A stretch of DNA of 64,000 bases from positions 24,563,982 through 24,627,981 of the forward strand of contig NC_088205.1 of the NCBI RefSeq assembly GCF_037126465.1. The letters are read 5' to 3'. Numbering within the stretch: the stretch's first letter is position 1; each line of letters begins with the position of its first letter. The translations under genes were made by a program, and so were the position numbers. Under the pieces are notes generated by a model, which made no database searches, was not told the DNA's origin, and saw nothing but the letters and a program-made list of their open reading frames with translations. Shown in pieces: positions 32,062-43,342 of the stretch. The DNA is from Ornithodoros turicata (lineage: Eukaryota; Arthropoda; Arachnida; Ixodida; Argasidae).

Positions 32062-33220
32062 CGTGCCGCACCATGTATAGCTACCAGGTGGTACAAACGT
32101 CAGATGAATGGTATAACGTTTGCTCATGCTTTCTCCAGGCCAACGCCTCCAAGAAGAATACACAGCTTTCTAAGTGCTGTTGGCATACTGCACCAAAGCT
32201 TAGGTCTAATGGGAATTAGGAGTTACTTTTGTTGCCTACCCCCTGAGAGAGCGTTTGGCTATACGAAAACCTACGTTTAATACGCCTGAGTTCCTCATGA
32301 TGAGTCTACCCGTGTGAGATTACCTCCGTAATGAAGCATTTACAGAAAAAAAAGTAACTTTTTCCTATACATGTCAAACGCTGTCAATCAATTAATTTAA
32401 AGTTAATCGCCTGTGTACCAGACAAGTGTGCAATGAGCATTAATAAGCATGCTGGCGTACACTGACTACCGAGTGATGTTATTATTTCCTCACTTAGTCA
32501 CCCCTACACACTTAAAAAAGAAGGTGTACTTTGGGAGTAGAAAGGGGGTAACGGCTGCCTTTTATTCCCTTTGGAGTTCGCTTACTCCCTTCTGCTTGTT
32601 ACTACACCCCTGTCCGAATATAGGGAGGGAGTCCCGGTACCTCCTTTAGCAGACGGGGAGTTGACGGAATCCGGATTATGGACGGAGGTTGCTCGGAGCA
32701 GCCTTGCGCACGCGCAGTCGTAGTATCTGGCAGCGGGAACGCTATAGCGCGAGTCGCGGGCACATATTGCTAGTGCTGTGCTACCATGATTGTTGTTGTT
32801 CCTCCTCTCAACTTGTACTTCGGCATTCCTGCTACGAAAAAGTCATAGTGGGTGGTTTAAGGACGTCATTGTTTGCTGTCTGAGTTACACATGCTCTGCT
32901 CGCGCAGGCGAGTCTTCAAAGTTACTTCGACTGCGGTACAGTGTAATTCATAATATCTTTTTTTTTTTTTTTGTACTCATAGTATCGTAGTCTCTCACGT
33001 AACGGCGCGTGAGGTCAGTGCATTAACTATAAATATGTAATATCCTGCTGATTCTACTATTTAGAAGTTTGATCTTAACAGGTGCTCGACCCGATTTTAA
33101 CAGATGTATTGACAGGGGTGAAGGAATAATTCTCCAGCAAAACTCAGAACTGCATCTCCGTTCTACAGCAATGTGTGCCAGGATCTGCCAAATGTTATTA
33201 TTTTATTTTATTTATCATTT
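32062..33220. other. Unassigned spacer
   Basis: No gene recognised. A region at 32500-32650 rich in AAGGGGGTA and ACTCCC words resembles the A- and G-rich foldback at 47782-48103 but cannot be delimited. A T run lies at 32957-32972. Confidence 0.4.
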
Positions 33221-33221
33221 C

Positions 33222-33330
33222 GTGTTAGCGCTGCGAAGCAACTGTGGCTGTGAGCGGCGTACTCTGCGAAAGAGTGACGTTGAGAGAGTAACTGTTGGTA
33301 AGAGTAACTTTGAGCACCATCTGTCGAACT
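33222..33330 (+). repeat. Dispersed repeat family R1, short copy
   Basis: TTTCGTGTTAGCGCTGCGAA, CAACTGTGGCTGTGAGCGGC; see 13340-13600. Confidence 0.6.
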
Positions 33331-33952
33331 TTGGCACACACGCACAAAAAGAGATAGAAAGAAAAAAAATCGCAGGTCAACAGAGAAAGATGTCTATACG
33401 ACAGAGCTATAGTGTCTGCAGGACGTTTCAACACGCCTGCACTTTGCTTTGTGATGAATTTAGTTTTCGTTCTTGACATGAATTATGGGTAGCGATCTGC
33501 ACTAAGTTACTTAGATCTGCACTAAGTTGCGTTAAGTATCTTACCAAAATTTGTATGTATTTTTTGTATCTATGTTTGTATTCTATGAATATGGGAGCGC
33601 ATGTGTTCGATAACGCACTACTATTTGTCATGTACTCCCTCAGAAAAAAGGGAGTCAAATGATGCTCGGATACCCTCGCGAACAGAGAGGGCGTTGCAGC
33701 GACAACAGTGACCGTATTTAATGCGGGGTGTTGCGTGCACTCCCTCCATGAAGGGGTGTCAGCCTTACTCCCCAATGTTTATGACGAGGTTCTTCCAGAC
33801 TACGCAAAAGTGCAGCCTCATACTTTTATTCATTTGCTAAGATTATCGAGACACATCTGCAAATAATGGAAAAAGAGATGGACAAGCCTGTGTGTCACAT
33901 GGCCAAAGTAGTTGTATCCCTCCAGAGGACATTTACTGTTCGCAAGTCCTGA

Positions 33953-34192
33953 GTGTACCAAGGAAAGACGTTGGTGAAAGGTATCCTTGGAATGTATAAC
34001 CCAACATTAGGTACCGAGGAACAGGTACTGCAACTTTACAAGCAAGCTGGTGCCTACATCTTGTCTTGTTGTGCTCATAAAGATGCTCGCTTCTACAATG
34101 CAGTCTTTTTAGTTATAATTGTAATAGACACTCGGATCGGTCGTTTCATTCCAGGGAAAATGTTTGTGGAAATACTCTCTAATCACAATTGA
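33953..34192 (+). other. Unidentified ORF, 79 codons
   Basis: Balanced composition (GILGMYNPTLGTEEQVLQLY) but no domain recognised and no clear splice sites. It may be an exon or chance. Included because it lies next to other long frames in a repeat-poor stretch. Confidence 0.2.
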
Positions 34193-34623
34193 AGCAGCAG
34201 ATCAAGTAAGAAACGCAATGTCCGATAGAAAGGTATAGTAGCTGTTCTGTAACGCTAAGTGACTTGAAGTTACTGCAGATGCAGTGCGGGTTGATGGGGC
34301 GTATGCCCGCCACCGTTATGAAAGTGTTGCGCTCCTTTGTACTCCAGGAGCGGGTGTAAAATTTTTGGGTCGTATCGTACTGCAATCCCAATGACAGCTT
34401 CGGAGGCATGTTCCCGCTTGGGTAGTTCAATGGGACTACCTGATTCTTGAGCAAGACGGCGAGGCACTGCATCTGTTGTTCGTGTTTTGGGGCGAGGGCG
34501 TATTGTTTTTGCAACGCGGTGCAACGCAGATCGGTATCTGCACACAAACAAACAAAGAATGACCAATGAAGTTACATCACTTAATGACACAGTAGAAAAC
34601 TGAGTGGTTGGCGTTCTCTGCAA
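34179..34623 (-). other. Unidentified overlapping ORFs, possible host exon
   Basis: Two minus-strand frames (34179-34547 and 34270-34623) are open through the same DNA. A pyrimidine/TG-rich run followed by CAG lies at about 34528-34545 on minus, which is acceptor-like. Frame one includes HEQQMQCLAVLLKNQVVPLN; frame two includes RPRPKTRTTDAVPRRLAQES. I recognise neither. Only one, if any, can be coding. Confidence 0.25.
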
Positions 34624-34670
34624 TGTGCTTGGGTAGAGCAGTCAATGGAACACCTGCAAGAAGGGTGTCG

Positions 34671-34735
34671 GGGGAACATCATCCGGGATGGGAGGATGTT
34701 CCCCCAGGATGCCCCCCCCCCCCCCCCACGGGAGT
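34671..34735. repeat. Small hairpin and poly(C) tract
   Basis: GGGGGAACATC and GATGTTCCCCC form a short hairpin; a C run lies at 34712-34728. Confidence 0.7.
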
Positions 34736-34851
34736 TACTATACTTTCCTCAAGGTGTTACGATACCCCTCTCGAGGTGCTGTGATACTCCTTACTCCTCT
34801 AAACGGTGTACTGGCGACCCTAGTAAGGGAGTGAGGAGTCTCCCTAACAAG

Positions 34852-34998
34852 ATTATCCGTACACTCTAAGGGGGGAGTGCAGGTACCCCGTTTAGGATGT
34901 AGAGTAACTGGACACTCCTAAAGGAGTGGTATATGTGGCAAGGGTGTACACCCAAAAGAGGATTAACAGTACACCCCTTTTTTTTAATGAGTGTACAG
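34852..34998. repeat. Degenerate foldback with TACACTC ends
   Basis: TACACTCTAAGGGGGGAGTG on the left and the complement of CACCCCTTTTTTTTAATGAG on the right form an imperfect inverted repeat. It is similar in style to 47782-48103. Confidence 0.4.
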
Positions 34999-35020
34999 TG
35001 TATTTAATGTGAGAGAATAA

Positions 35021-35386
35021 CTAGATCGCGTTCGGCAAACCTCTGTAAGCTAAGGTAATTCTACATTGCCAGAAATGCTTCACCTGCGGCACAAGCACAG
35101 TTGGCGGTACGTTTGGAGTGCAATCACTATGGCGATATCTAGTTGCGTTTCCGATATACTTTCGTATTCCTGTTCCAAAACACACGACGATTTGCTTATC
35201 TGCTCCGAACAATAAAGTTGCAAAGCACAGTTTGAAATGTGGTATCAACACGCCCACGATAGTTTTGCAACTGAATGTATGACAGAAAGTAGCTTCGTAC
35301 CCCATAATATGCAGTATGTTACACATAACAGTTTGTGTTTCGCAAATGTGAGCCAAAAAGCTAAAGAATTGCACAGAATAACACAA
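35021..35386 (-). other. Unidentified ORF, 121 codons, possible host exon
   Basis: A single long minus-strand frame with cysteines spread through it (CETQTVMCNILHIMGYEATF, then VGVLIPHFKLCFATLLFGAD, then PPTVLVPQVKHFWQCRITLA). No signal peptide, repeat or known motif can be claimed. Same strand as the frames at 34.2-34.6 kb. Possibly a degraded transposon gene. Confidence 0.25.
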
Positions 35387-35529
35387 ATTATATGCCTAAA
35401 TATTCGATTCCGCTTACCTTATGAGAGTTAATGAAACTGAGGAACATCACGTGACGTCAGTTCTTCCTGATTAACAAGTAACGAAAGGGAATACAAAGAA
35501 AAGTTTTCTACAAAGAAAAAACACGTCTT

Positions 35530-35710
35530 CCATGTTATGAAAAGTAGCGGCAGCGGTAGCGGAGAAGGAGTCTGCCGCTGCCTATATTTTTAGCGGAAAA
35601 ACTTTTTCCGTTACTAGTTTAAAATGCATCGGGATCGCTAGTCCGCTACTTAAAATAGTAGCGAATACGGTAGCGGCACTAATCGTAGCGCCGCTATGTA
35701 CAACACTGGA
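35530..35710. repeat. Second TAGCG / CGCTA word island
   Basis: GTAGCGGCAGCGGTAGCGGA, then CCGCTGCC, TAGCGGAAAAAC and GGTAGCGGCAC. Its right end, inverted, starts AGTGTTGTACATAGCGGC, like the start of the island at 23826. Confidence 0.7.
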
Positions 35711-36229
35711 AAGCAGTCATACAGCTGGGTATATATAACCGTGGTTTGCATCCGGAAGAAACATGCGCTGTCCTTGAGTGTGCTATGGCTTACTTCCTCG
35801 GCGTCCGTCATCTAAAATGGAAGTTCTGGGTAGGTGCGGTCGCTTCTTTCTGATTTCATAGTGAAGACCCTTTCCCTCTTATCTGTTTTCCACCGGCTAT
35901 TTCTGCAAGGAAGCTTTAGTTGTCTTTCTCAAGTTCCTTACTTCAGCGAAGGCTATTGTGTGTGCATCGGCTTTGGACGCAGATGCGTCATTGTTCAGTG
36001 GCCTTACTAAAGTTGGTCTTATCAAGGGAATGCTCAGCAGAGGGGGTGATGATGATGATGATTTGAGTTTTTTTTTTTCATTTTTTGCGCAAAAGCTACT
36101 TGGGCTATAATACGCCAAACAACACGGAAATGTAATGAACCTAGTTAACACTTGAAATGCTCATGTTAAAACAACTTCTGCGTGTGGTGGCAAAAAAGAT
36201 GAATGGACAAAAGAATTCTCCTGGTGAAT
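35711..36229. other. Unassigned spacer
   Basis: No gene recognised; a short (GAT)n run at 36048-36063. Confidence 0.5.
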
Positions 36230-36828
36230 TCACTGTTCATTAAGATAGCCAATGTCCTTAAATATATATATATATATATATTTATATATACATACACTAG
36301 TAAAAGGAACAACAGCCTCATCACCCAGCAAAAGAGAAGAGGTAAAAAGTACGGATAAAATTAAATTAAATGACTCTGATGGTAAATTTCCTGTAATGGG
36401 CATGTGATAAGAATGTGTTTGACAGAAAGGTTCACCCCGCAGCGCACGCACTGAGGTAGGTCCTCCCCACGTAGCAAACACCCGTGTGTCATGTATGTGT
36501 GTCACCAAGTGCATCTTATTCTGCTCTATAGTGCGCTCCAGAATTGGTGCCATTTCATGTTGACAGCATTCCTCAAGGATGACCTAACGTATTGAAGAGG
36601 AAAAAAGCCTGTTATGTCAGCTGAAAGGGCAGCTGCAGCAGCACGTTCTGCACATTCGCCACCACGTATGCCCACATGGCTGGGCACCCAACAAAGGATT
36701 AAATGATAGTTCCTGTTAGCTATTGTATTAGCTAGGCGTCGTGCGTGCTGCACAAGAAAAGTTTTTCGTTTTTTGAAGTGAACATACACTCTTAAACCCG
36801 TACCTTTTATTGTAACTCTTAGAAACAT
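36230..36828 (-). pseudogene. I-group LINE: end of RNase H and zinc motif
   Basis: Minus-strand frames give NYHLILCWVPSHVGIRGGEC, then AERAAAAALSADI, the last part of a LINE RNase H (histidine loop followed by the position of the final acid, here E or C rather than D). After a frame change CVRCGVNLSVKHILITCP gives the C-x2-C-x7-H-x4-C zinc motif. A (TA)n run at 36261-36292 lies beyond the 3' side. A short fragment, distinct in sequence from the 15.3-kb copy. Confidence 0.7.
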
Positions 36829-38569
36829 GTAACTTCTATATAGACGTAGATTTCGAGATTTCTTATAGGTTACACCACTGTAACGTATATTTAGAGGTTA
36901 AAAGCGACCAAGGTCATGTCTTTACAACACGAATAGAAGTTACATCTCGGAAAAAACAAAAACAGCTTGTTGTAACTTATAAATGTACACTCTATTCCGA
37001 CACTGTAACTTCTAAGCGAAATCTCCAACGATAATTTCCCCTTTGTTAGTTTCTTATCGTTTGTTTTCCTTCTTTTTTTCAGCATAATACCGCGTTTCAG
37101 CCTCCCATTCGAGACGACAGTTGCGAATCTACGCTGTTATTTTTTATCTGTTTCAGCGCCATTTATACGTCGACTACATGTTATCAATGCTGTATGAACA
37201 CAGATTATATATATAAGTTCGCAGTCTGGAATACTGATAGTATGTTTCTTTCTAAAGGGTGGAAAACCATTGTCAATGCCGCAACCACCAAGATTTCCGA
37301 TTTCGCTGCGTAGCCGAGCCTGGTCTAGGTCTATCCACACTGAGAGCGGTTTCCTTGAAACGCTTAACGCTCGTCGTCCGTCCGTTAACAAGTGTAATCT
37401 GTTTTAATCAGTGGTTTTCCTCGCGTTTATCATAGTATAGTCAGGAACAACAGAAAAGCTAGATGTCGCTAGCAAACAAGGATATTTTCGGTGTTCTCAG
37501 GGGAAAGTGTAGTGAGTGCGAAGATTGCAAAGAATATATAACCGACAACGAACGTCACCACCGCAGCCCTAATTCACACACTTCATACACTGGGTAAGTG
37601 TACATTTTGTGCTAGGTACGTGCGTTATTTTGATAGCAAGAGCTCTTAGCGCATGTTTGTTGTGATTATGGCAAGCGTTTTGCGGTCCTGCATATGAACG
37701 CCACTTACGCTTGCTACTTTTCTGCTCTTACTTGGTCGCCAAGTCAATACACCGGCGTGCATTTTGCGAGCTGCGGATATATGCATCGAGATATATAATT
37801 CGCAGCTTCCTACTTGTTGTATTCTTACGATATTCTAAGACTCAATCGCGGAGTGAACGCCTTCCCGCATTTATGCTGCTTTGTACCTTGTGCTTTGTAC
37901 GGATTTGAATGGTTCCGTAAATGTTACTCTCATTGCCCAAACTTTTGTTCCCAGGATCTCACATGCAGGTTCACAAACCGTCACCAGCGCAATCCAGTAC
38001 CTCACAAACTCGTCCCAGAGCGCCTCCAACGCTGATAAGGCAGTAATGTAGTGTCTCCTGCGTTACTGTACACTCATATTCCTCAAAGTTGTGTGCGTTT
38101 TATGTAATACTGTATTGCCATTTGCGCTCGCCTCTACAACACGAATGTGGAATAAATTTTTTTCTGCTGTAATTCTCCATTTCGTTGGGTCTGTTCAGTC
38201 TACCGTTTACTAAAGGGTACTGAGTTAAGAGTGTATATCCCGCAAAGAAATGAGGGAATCTGTATATAGATGACTGATGACACGATCCCATGTTGTAAAA
38301 TATAGTTTAGTACCATGATAATCGCATAAACAAATTCAATTGCATAATTCAATTGCAAATTCATTCGCATATTTAAATTCCTGCGGCAGCACGGCCATGG
38401 AAATATCGCTTTTCCGGTACTTGGTCAGTGCAGTGACAGTTGGAATGTGGTATGGTAGCCATGGAGGCAGGCCCCCACCAGATTCCAAAAGCGGAGAGTT
38501 GTACTGTGTAAAATCATAAAGTTCATCATAAAATCATAAAGGAGGAACTACTGTAGGTTTGTTTAGGAA
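36829..38569. other. Unassigned spacer
   Basis: No supported gene. Repeated TGTAACTTCT and TACACTCT words at 36786-37015 hint at another degraded foldback. Confidence 0.4.
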
Positions 38570-38900
38570 CAGTTGTTTAAAAAGCGTCATTCTAACGCAT
38601 GAGGACGCCACATGCTGTGGATAAGTACGAATCTTTAGTGCGTACGTGATACCAAGGTAAGCTCGTCGCCTTCCTAGAGACCACTCACTGCATTCGATGC
38701 ATTGGCTTTCGGACAAGTGACGTTCGGGATGCTCCAAGGACCAGAAGCAAGCCCTGATGATGTAATGGATATGCACTTTGGACAGACTGACGTGCCGATT
38801 CATAAACTGGGCATCCGTAGTCCAGCCTGGACCAAAGAGCAGCTCCTGCAGTGTCGCATGCAATCGATCGCGGCCGCAGCATTCACATTGGCAACCATCC
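38570..38900 (-). pseudogene. I-group LINE, C-terminal RT (thumb) fragment
   Basis: Reading minus and allowing frame changes: RLDYGCPVYESARQSV, then HHQGLLLVLGA, then ECSEWSLGRRRAYLGITYAL. This LDYGCPVY to SL-x-RRA-x-LG order is characteristic of the post-RT region of I-group LINEs. Probably the downstream part of the element at 39170-41388. Confidence 0.7.
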
Positions 38901-38904
38901 TCTG

Positions 38905-39130
38905 CCCTTAGTCTAACCAGATGAACCATCGCCAAGCTCTTGAGTACTTCGAGATTTTTCTCCGGGACACCGGTCTCCTCCCTACCCTGTCATGTGCCTG
39001 CGTACCTGTGTTGTGTTTGTGTGTTGTGTTTTTGCCTAACGTTCTGTTGATGTTACTCCACTCACTATCAACCCATATTCAGCGTCGTTCATCATCTCAT
39101 TATCAGGGCACATCTCATCCTGTCCATTAA
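38905..39130 (+). pseudogene. I-group LINE extreme C-terminus and start of 3' UTR, opposite strand
   Basis: QALEYFEIFLRDTGLL corresponds to the last residues of the 15.3-kb copy (RTALRHVVDFFEATGLKDSL) and is followed by 3' UTR-like CATCATCTCATTATCA. Head-to-head with the minus fragment at 38570-38900. Confidence 0.55.
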
Positions 39131-39974
39131 CACGACACCACAGCGACACGACGGCGGACACGATCCCTTCGGGGATCTAAACTCTTGGGCACTCTCTGAT
39201 TCCTCCTATATGACCGTCTGCACAGCGATTAGTGAAGGAGCTGTCTTTTCCTGTATTTCTCCATAATTTTCTGTGTCTGTGCTGCATCTTCTTCCTTTTG
39301 TTTGTGTTTGTTTTGGGGAATAGCAAGCCGACATCAAGGCTAACATTTCCCCTCTTTTTTTCTTTTCTCTCAGCCTTCAAGATTTTTATATGTGGAAGGA
39401 AAGTAAGCTTTTTGTCAAAGACAAGACCTAAACATGTTTATTCCGTCCCTACAACAACATCGCGGTCGTTAATTTTAAGTGACGGCTGGGAAAACATTTC
39501 TCTCACACTTGATCACATACAATCTTGTCTGGGGAGAATTTAAAACCATTTTCACGGGACCATTTAGTTAACCTGTTAATTGTGAGCTGGAGTTGACATG
39601 GCTAGGTTGCAGGAAGAATATGATATCTGGACGTCATCAACATACAACTAGTACCTGACCGAGGGGTATAACCTTAGCGAGTAGAGTTCTTTTTGAGAAT
39701 AAACAGCCTAACGCTCAGTACAGATCCTTGTGGAACACCAATTTCCTGTACAAAAGCACGTGAAAGAGTCTTCTTCTTCTTCACTTAACTGGGTGCTTGC
39801 TGGAGCTGGAGCTATATGCCTGCGTCTCCATTTCTTCTAGGTGGTATATGGTGATATCCACAGAAAAGTCTTTAGCATGTGTCACTCTTGAATGACAATG
39901 CCAAGTTGGACCATGAATGATCTTCCTTGAAGGAAACAGGTGACCACGTATTCCACACGAATGTAAATCATAAA

Positions 39975-40250
39975 TCACGCAAGATTCCACGTCGCCATGC
40001 AGTATCATAGGCCTATCTAGGCCGGCCATAGGTCGGTACTATCCCCATGAGTTACGACTCACCCGCGTGTGTGATATCTCATCTGCTTGTGTCATGTGTG
40101 TGTGCGAGTGTGTATGTCTCATCTTTTTCACCATCATCCCACTCATATGTTGACCCGCATTCACTGAGGCATGGTACCGGAATTGTTGCGGTGAATCACC
40201 TCACCCCATCGTCATTCCTGTAGTAGTTGTTGTTGTTCATAGGCTTACTC
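39975..40250 (+). mobile_element. I-group LINE 3' UTR inserted in LINE-D
   Basis: Plus strand: GAGTTACGACTCACCCGCGT, ATGTTGACCCGCATTCACTG, GGTGAATCACCTCACCCCAT and a (GTT)n end at about 40226-40238. The upstream part resembles 49905-49970. It interrupts the LINE-D RT between motif A and motif B. The preceding 39781-39974 is unidentified and may be part of the same insert. Confidence 0.65.
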
Positions 40251-40683
40251 AAGGTAACACAAAAAAGACAGACACACAATGTTGTTTTCGTATACAAAGG
40301 CTTCACGTATGAATGTTCTAAACGAACAAGGTGATCCGTAGTGGAACACCCTGTCCGGAACCCGGACTGATATTGGTCTTGTTGCACTTGTTTTCTTCAT
40401 GATACTGTATACGGCGGTTGTTAACCATCCGCTCAAAAGTCTTCCCAAGACAACTTGTGAGAGCTACAGGCCTATAGTTCGATGGATTTGATGTGTCGTT
40501 TCCTGGTTTTACGATAGCAATAACGGTTGCAACCTTCCAGCGAGAAGGGATATGTCTTTCTTGCCATATAGTGTTAAAGTAATCAAGAATACTTTCCAGA
40601 GAGGTGTTTGACAAATGCTGTAGCATAGAGTAAGTTATTCTGTCTGGTCCGAGCGACGTGACTTTTGATGATGACAGTGCCAT
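40196..40683 (-). pseudogene. LINE-D reverse transcriptase core
   Basis: Open frame with SSSKVTSLGPDRITYSMLQH, then SILDYFNTIWQERHIPSRWK, then ATVIAIVKPGNDTSNPSNYR, then PVALTSCLGKTFERMVNNR. This is the I/Jockey-type RT order. After a frameshift near 40390 it continues QSGFRTGCSTTDHLVRLEHS, then a degraded motif A (CVTLSKPM where FDLEKAYD is expected). So the first catalytic aspartate is lost. Confidence 0.8.
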
Positions 40684-41388
40684 ATAAACTCTAACATTGT
40701 AAAAGGCATGTTGTGTGTATACTTCTCATAAGCTCCACTAGGAAAATTCTGTTTCTCCATCTGTTCTTTGATTTTTAGGAAGCCGCTACTATAAAGTGAG
40801 GAGCTTGAAACACTCTGAAAATGCTCACCAAGACCATTGGTCTGTTTATCTAAGTTCTGACAGGCTGGGCCGCTTACTTGTAACAATGGGACAGTAAAGC
40901 TTGCATATCCACTCTTAATTTTCCTGAGTCTGTCCCATACTGTTTCTGGTGGAGTCTTACTACTTAAAGAGGATACAAAGATTATCCAGGATTCACGCTT
41001 AGCTTCTTTTCGTATCCGTCTGACTTTTGCCCTGGCCTTTTAAAAATAGAATTAAATTTGTTGTTGTAGGGTATCTTCGGAAGATACTCTATGCACGGTT
41101 TTGTTCTTTACGAGCTGCTCCGCGATCACTCGTATACCAAGGCTTGGGGCACTTGGAGAGGCGAGGGGGAGTTTGCGGAATGGAAATAGTAGCTACCCTT
41201 ACGATGGTGTCTGTAATCACGTTATTGACTTGTTCAGTCCCCATACCTTCAGCAGAAGGCAATGAGAGATCGGCTTCTCTCTGAAACGTGCCCCAATTTG
41301 CCTCTGATAATTTCCAATTGGACGTGTTCCAAGAGCATTTGAAGGCAGATGGAATTTTATGGTAACTCGGAAGTTCATGAAAGAACTG

Positions 41389-41670
41389 ATGCTCTGAGGC
41401 TGGAAGGGACGAATACATACAAAGCCTCAATTTGCCTAAGAAACTAACGATGAAAGATTAAAGTCACTGAAAAGGTTAGCCAGCTGTAGGGCTCGAACCC
41501 ACATCTTCTGGATTGCCGGTCCAGGGGTCTACCAATTGAGCTTAGCTAACACGCCTTCTCAGCGACTTCCAGGGTGCGTCATCTGAAGGGACAAACCAGC
41601 CACTCTCTCGCACTCATCCTCCTTTCACTCTTACATTTTTCTCACTCATACACACATTCATACGAAAGGC
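41389..41670 (-). repeat. Uninterrupted tRNA-derived SINE (Ruka-like)
   Basis: On minus: head (TATGAATGTGTGTATGAGTG to GGAAGTCGCTGAGAAGGC), GTGTTAGCTAAGCTCAATTG with no LINE between head and tRNA part, anticodon stem CTGGA with TCCAG, B-box-like GGTTCGAGCCC (as GGGTTCGAGCCC), acceptor GGCTAAC, tail to GTTCCAGCCTC. This copy serves as the empty-site reference for the LINE-B and LINE-C insertions. Confidence 0.85.
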
Positions 41671-41885
41671 GGATGAACACGAAATTGACAGCCGAATAGC
41701 TGATCCAAAGAGCGCATTGGTGCACTGCTCCAAGCAAGAAATATGTAAACCGAAACCGATTAATTACTCGGAAAAATCACTAACTGTCGATGCGGTTTTT
41801 TCTTGCAATATTTTTCGCTGAAGGTCCCGATGCGTAAAACAGAGGTTCCGTAAGTGTGCGAACTAAAAGTTAGAAGTTCAGATGT

Positions 41886-42268
41886 TTATATAATTAGTGA
41901 GCGTCTGCAAATGAGCCGCTCACTACTCAGTTCATGGTCGACGTCCCAAGGATCTTTACCAAAAAGAAATTTCTTCGATAGCGCCACTTGTTCACGAATT
42001 ATTAAGCCGAGGGATTTTCGTGACACACCCTGTATATGTCCTATCACATGAGATTGGTATCTTGTATATAACTCCTTCCGCACGTTCCATGTACTTCTTC
42101 TTGTGTCTCACATTGCATTCAGCCTTCGCTTCGTGGTTGTCAATCCTAGAACATAACTTCCCTAGCTTGCTGGGTGCCGTGAACACGACGGGAATTCCGT
42201 GTCCCTCAGGCACTCTCTTGATGCTGTGGGGTATACCATGTATGTACAGAATGGAAACTGGCTGAATG
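41886..42268 (-). pseudogene. Penelope-like element, C-terminal GIY-YIG endonuclease fragment
   Basis: Minus strand: LYIHGIPHSIKRVPEGHGIP, then VVFTAPSKLGKLCSRI, then AEGVIYKIPISCDRTYTGC. Penelope-like retroelements have this arrangement: a post-RT linker ending in a conserved P-Y-I-x-G-x-S/P-x-x-L/I-K/R motif, then a GIY-YIG endonuclease that begins GVVYxIPLSCGxxYIGQ. Here GVIY and TYTG stand for GIY and YIG. After a frame change, IREQVALSKK may be the arginine-containing helix. RT absent; inactive. Confidence 0.75.
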
Positions 42269-42269
42269 C

Positions 42270-42570
42270 GCTTTCTGAAAAAAGAAGAAGAAAAGAAAAA
42301 GAAGAAAAGAAACGAAAAAGAAAATAATAATAATAATAATTGGGGTTTACGTCGCGAGACAACTGAGTGGAAGAAAAGAAACAGAGTGAAAGAAAAGAGA
42401 CAGAAGAAACGAAAAGAAACGGGAAAAAAATGGAGAAAGGAGTCGGAGTGTGCTATAGTCACGGGCTATTGAATTCATGAGGATGTGAAGTGATGTGATG
42501 TGATAGAAAAAGAAAAAATGGGGACCAGCTAAGCCAGACCACTTAACCGCAGTTAGTTGAAATAAATAAA
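42270..42570 (-). repeat. A-rich low-complexity DNA and inverted R4 fragment
   Basis: 42275-42460 is a purine-rich tract (AGAAAAGAAA units, a short (AAT)n run at 42325-42340) that creates lysine-rich spurious ORFs. 42485-42560, inverted, carries R4 words (TGGCTTAGCTGG, CCCCATTTTTTCTTTTTCT) followed by a CACATCACATC-type tail. Confidence 0.6.
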
Positions 42571-43340
42571 AAAATGGGAAATTCATGAGGAAATATCTTG
42601 ATCATCATTGCTTGAGCATTGATTACTCTCTTGGCTGAATTACTGCGTGAGAAAAACGCAAGCTACCGTAATATATGGTAAAAACTGTTGTCAGTGTTAC
42701 TGTTACCCAGGTAGTTTCAAACTTGTATGTGGTGCAGCCTATTTTTGCGAATGAAGTGGCACCTTCTCGTTAGACATTCTGTAGTGAAAATGCACCTGTT
42801 CGACGATGTAGGCTTATGATGGTTATGCTTTTCAGCTGATGATGTCAATCACTGAAGCATTGCTGTAAAATTCTGACATCTGTCTAATATAGTATAGGAT
42901 ATATACATAGATTCATTATGTGTATTATTAGTCCCTGATTGAATGGGCAAACTAGCTATTCGACACCAGTACGCTGCTCTTTGCTCGACACGAGCTTCTC
43001 TGCATTGAAATCAAGCAATGCACTCTCTATTTAGCACACCTGCGGCAGTGCTTATTACGCTGCGCATTACCGCCATCCTGTTTTGCTAATTTGCGACGTT
43101 GTTTTTTATTTGTCTCTCTCTCTGACTATGTGCAATCACTTCAGCCGATTCAAAGCAGTCGTGGGTGCTAACCCAGTTACAACTTTTAACTGTATATAAC
43201 TAGCCTTTTTCCCTTTCGGAAATTATAGTACGTGGGCTTGTCCATTTCCACACGTGAACTCCGCTTACAACTATGAATACGTCTGTGACTGGCTTAGGCG
43301 GGTGCACGACGCGTGCAAGTCCCGATGTAGTGCGCCCGAC
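42571..43340. other. Unassigned spacer
   Basis: No gene or repeat recognised. Confidence 0.5.
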
Positions 43341-43342
43341 TA

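Larger units (their letters stand above)
39170..41388 (-). mobile_element. LINE-D: shattered I-group LINE (linker and RT)
   Basis: Minus-strand order from 41388: sequence between endonuclease and RT (PRLSKCPKPWYTSDRGAARK), pre-RT (LLQVSGPACQNLDKQTNGLG, MPFTMLEF), RT (40196-40683), a foreign block (39781-40250), then RT again (39780-39640, QEIGVPQGSVLSVRLF and LMTSR, where YVDD is expected), and degraded connection DNA to 39170. The endonuclease and ORF1 are missing. Multiple frameshifts and stops; inactive. Its 5' edge abuts a SINE tail at about 41389. Confidence 0.75.

Noticed and set aside
36526..36828. Host ribonuclease H gene
   Set aside because: The short fragment is followed by a LINE-type C-x2-C-x7-H-x4-C motif in another frame and matches the order of the LINE at 15.3 kb.
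42266..42472. Lysine- and arginine-rich ORF
   Set aside because: Produced by a purine-rich low-complexity tract; no domain.
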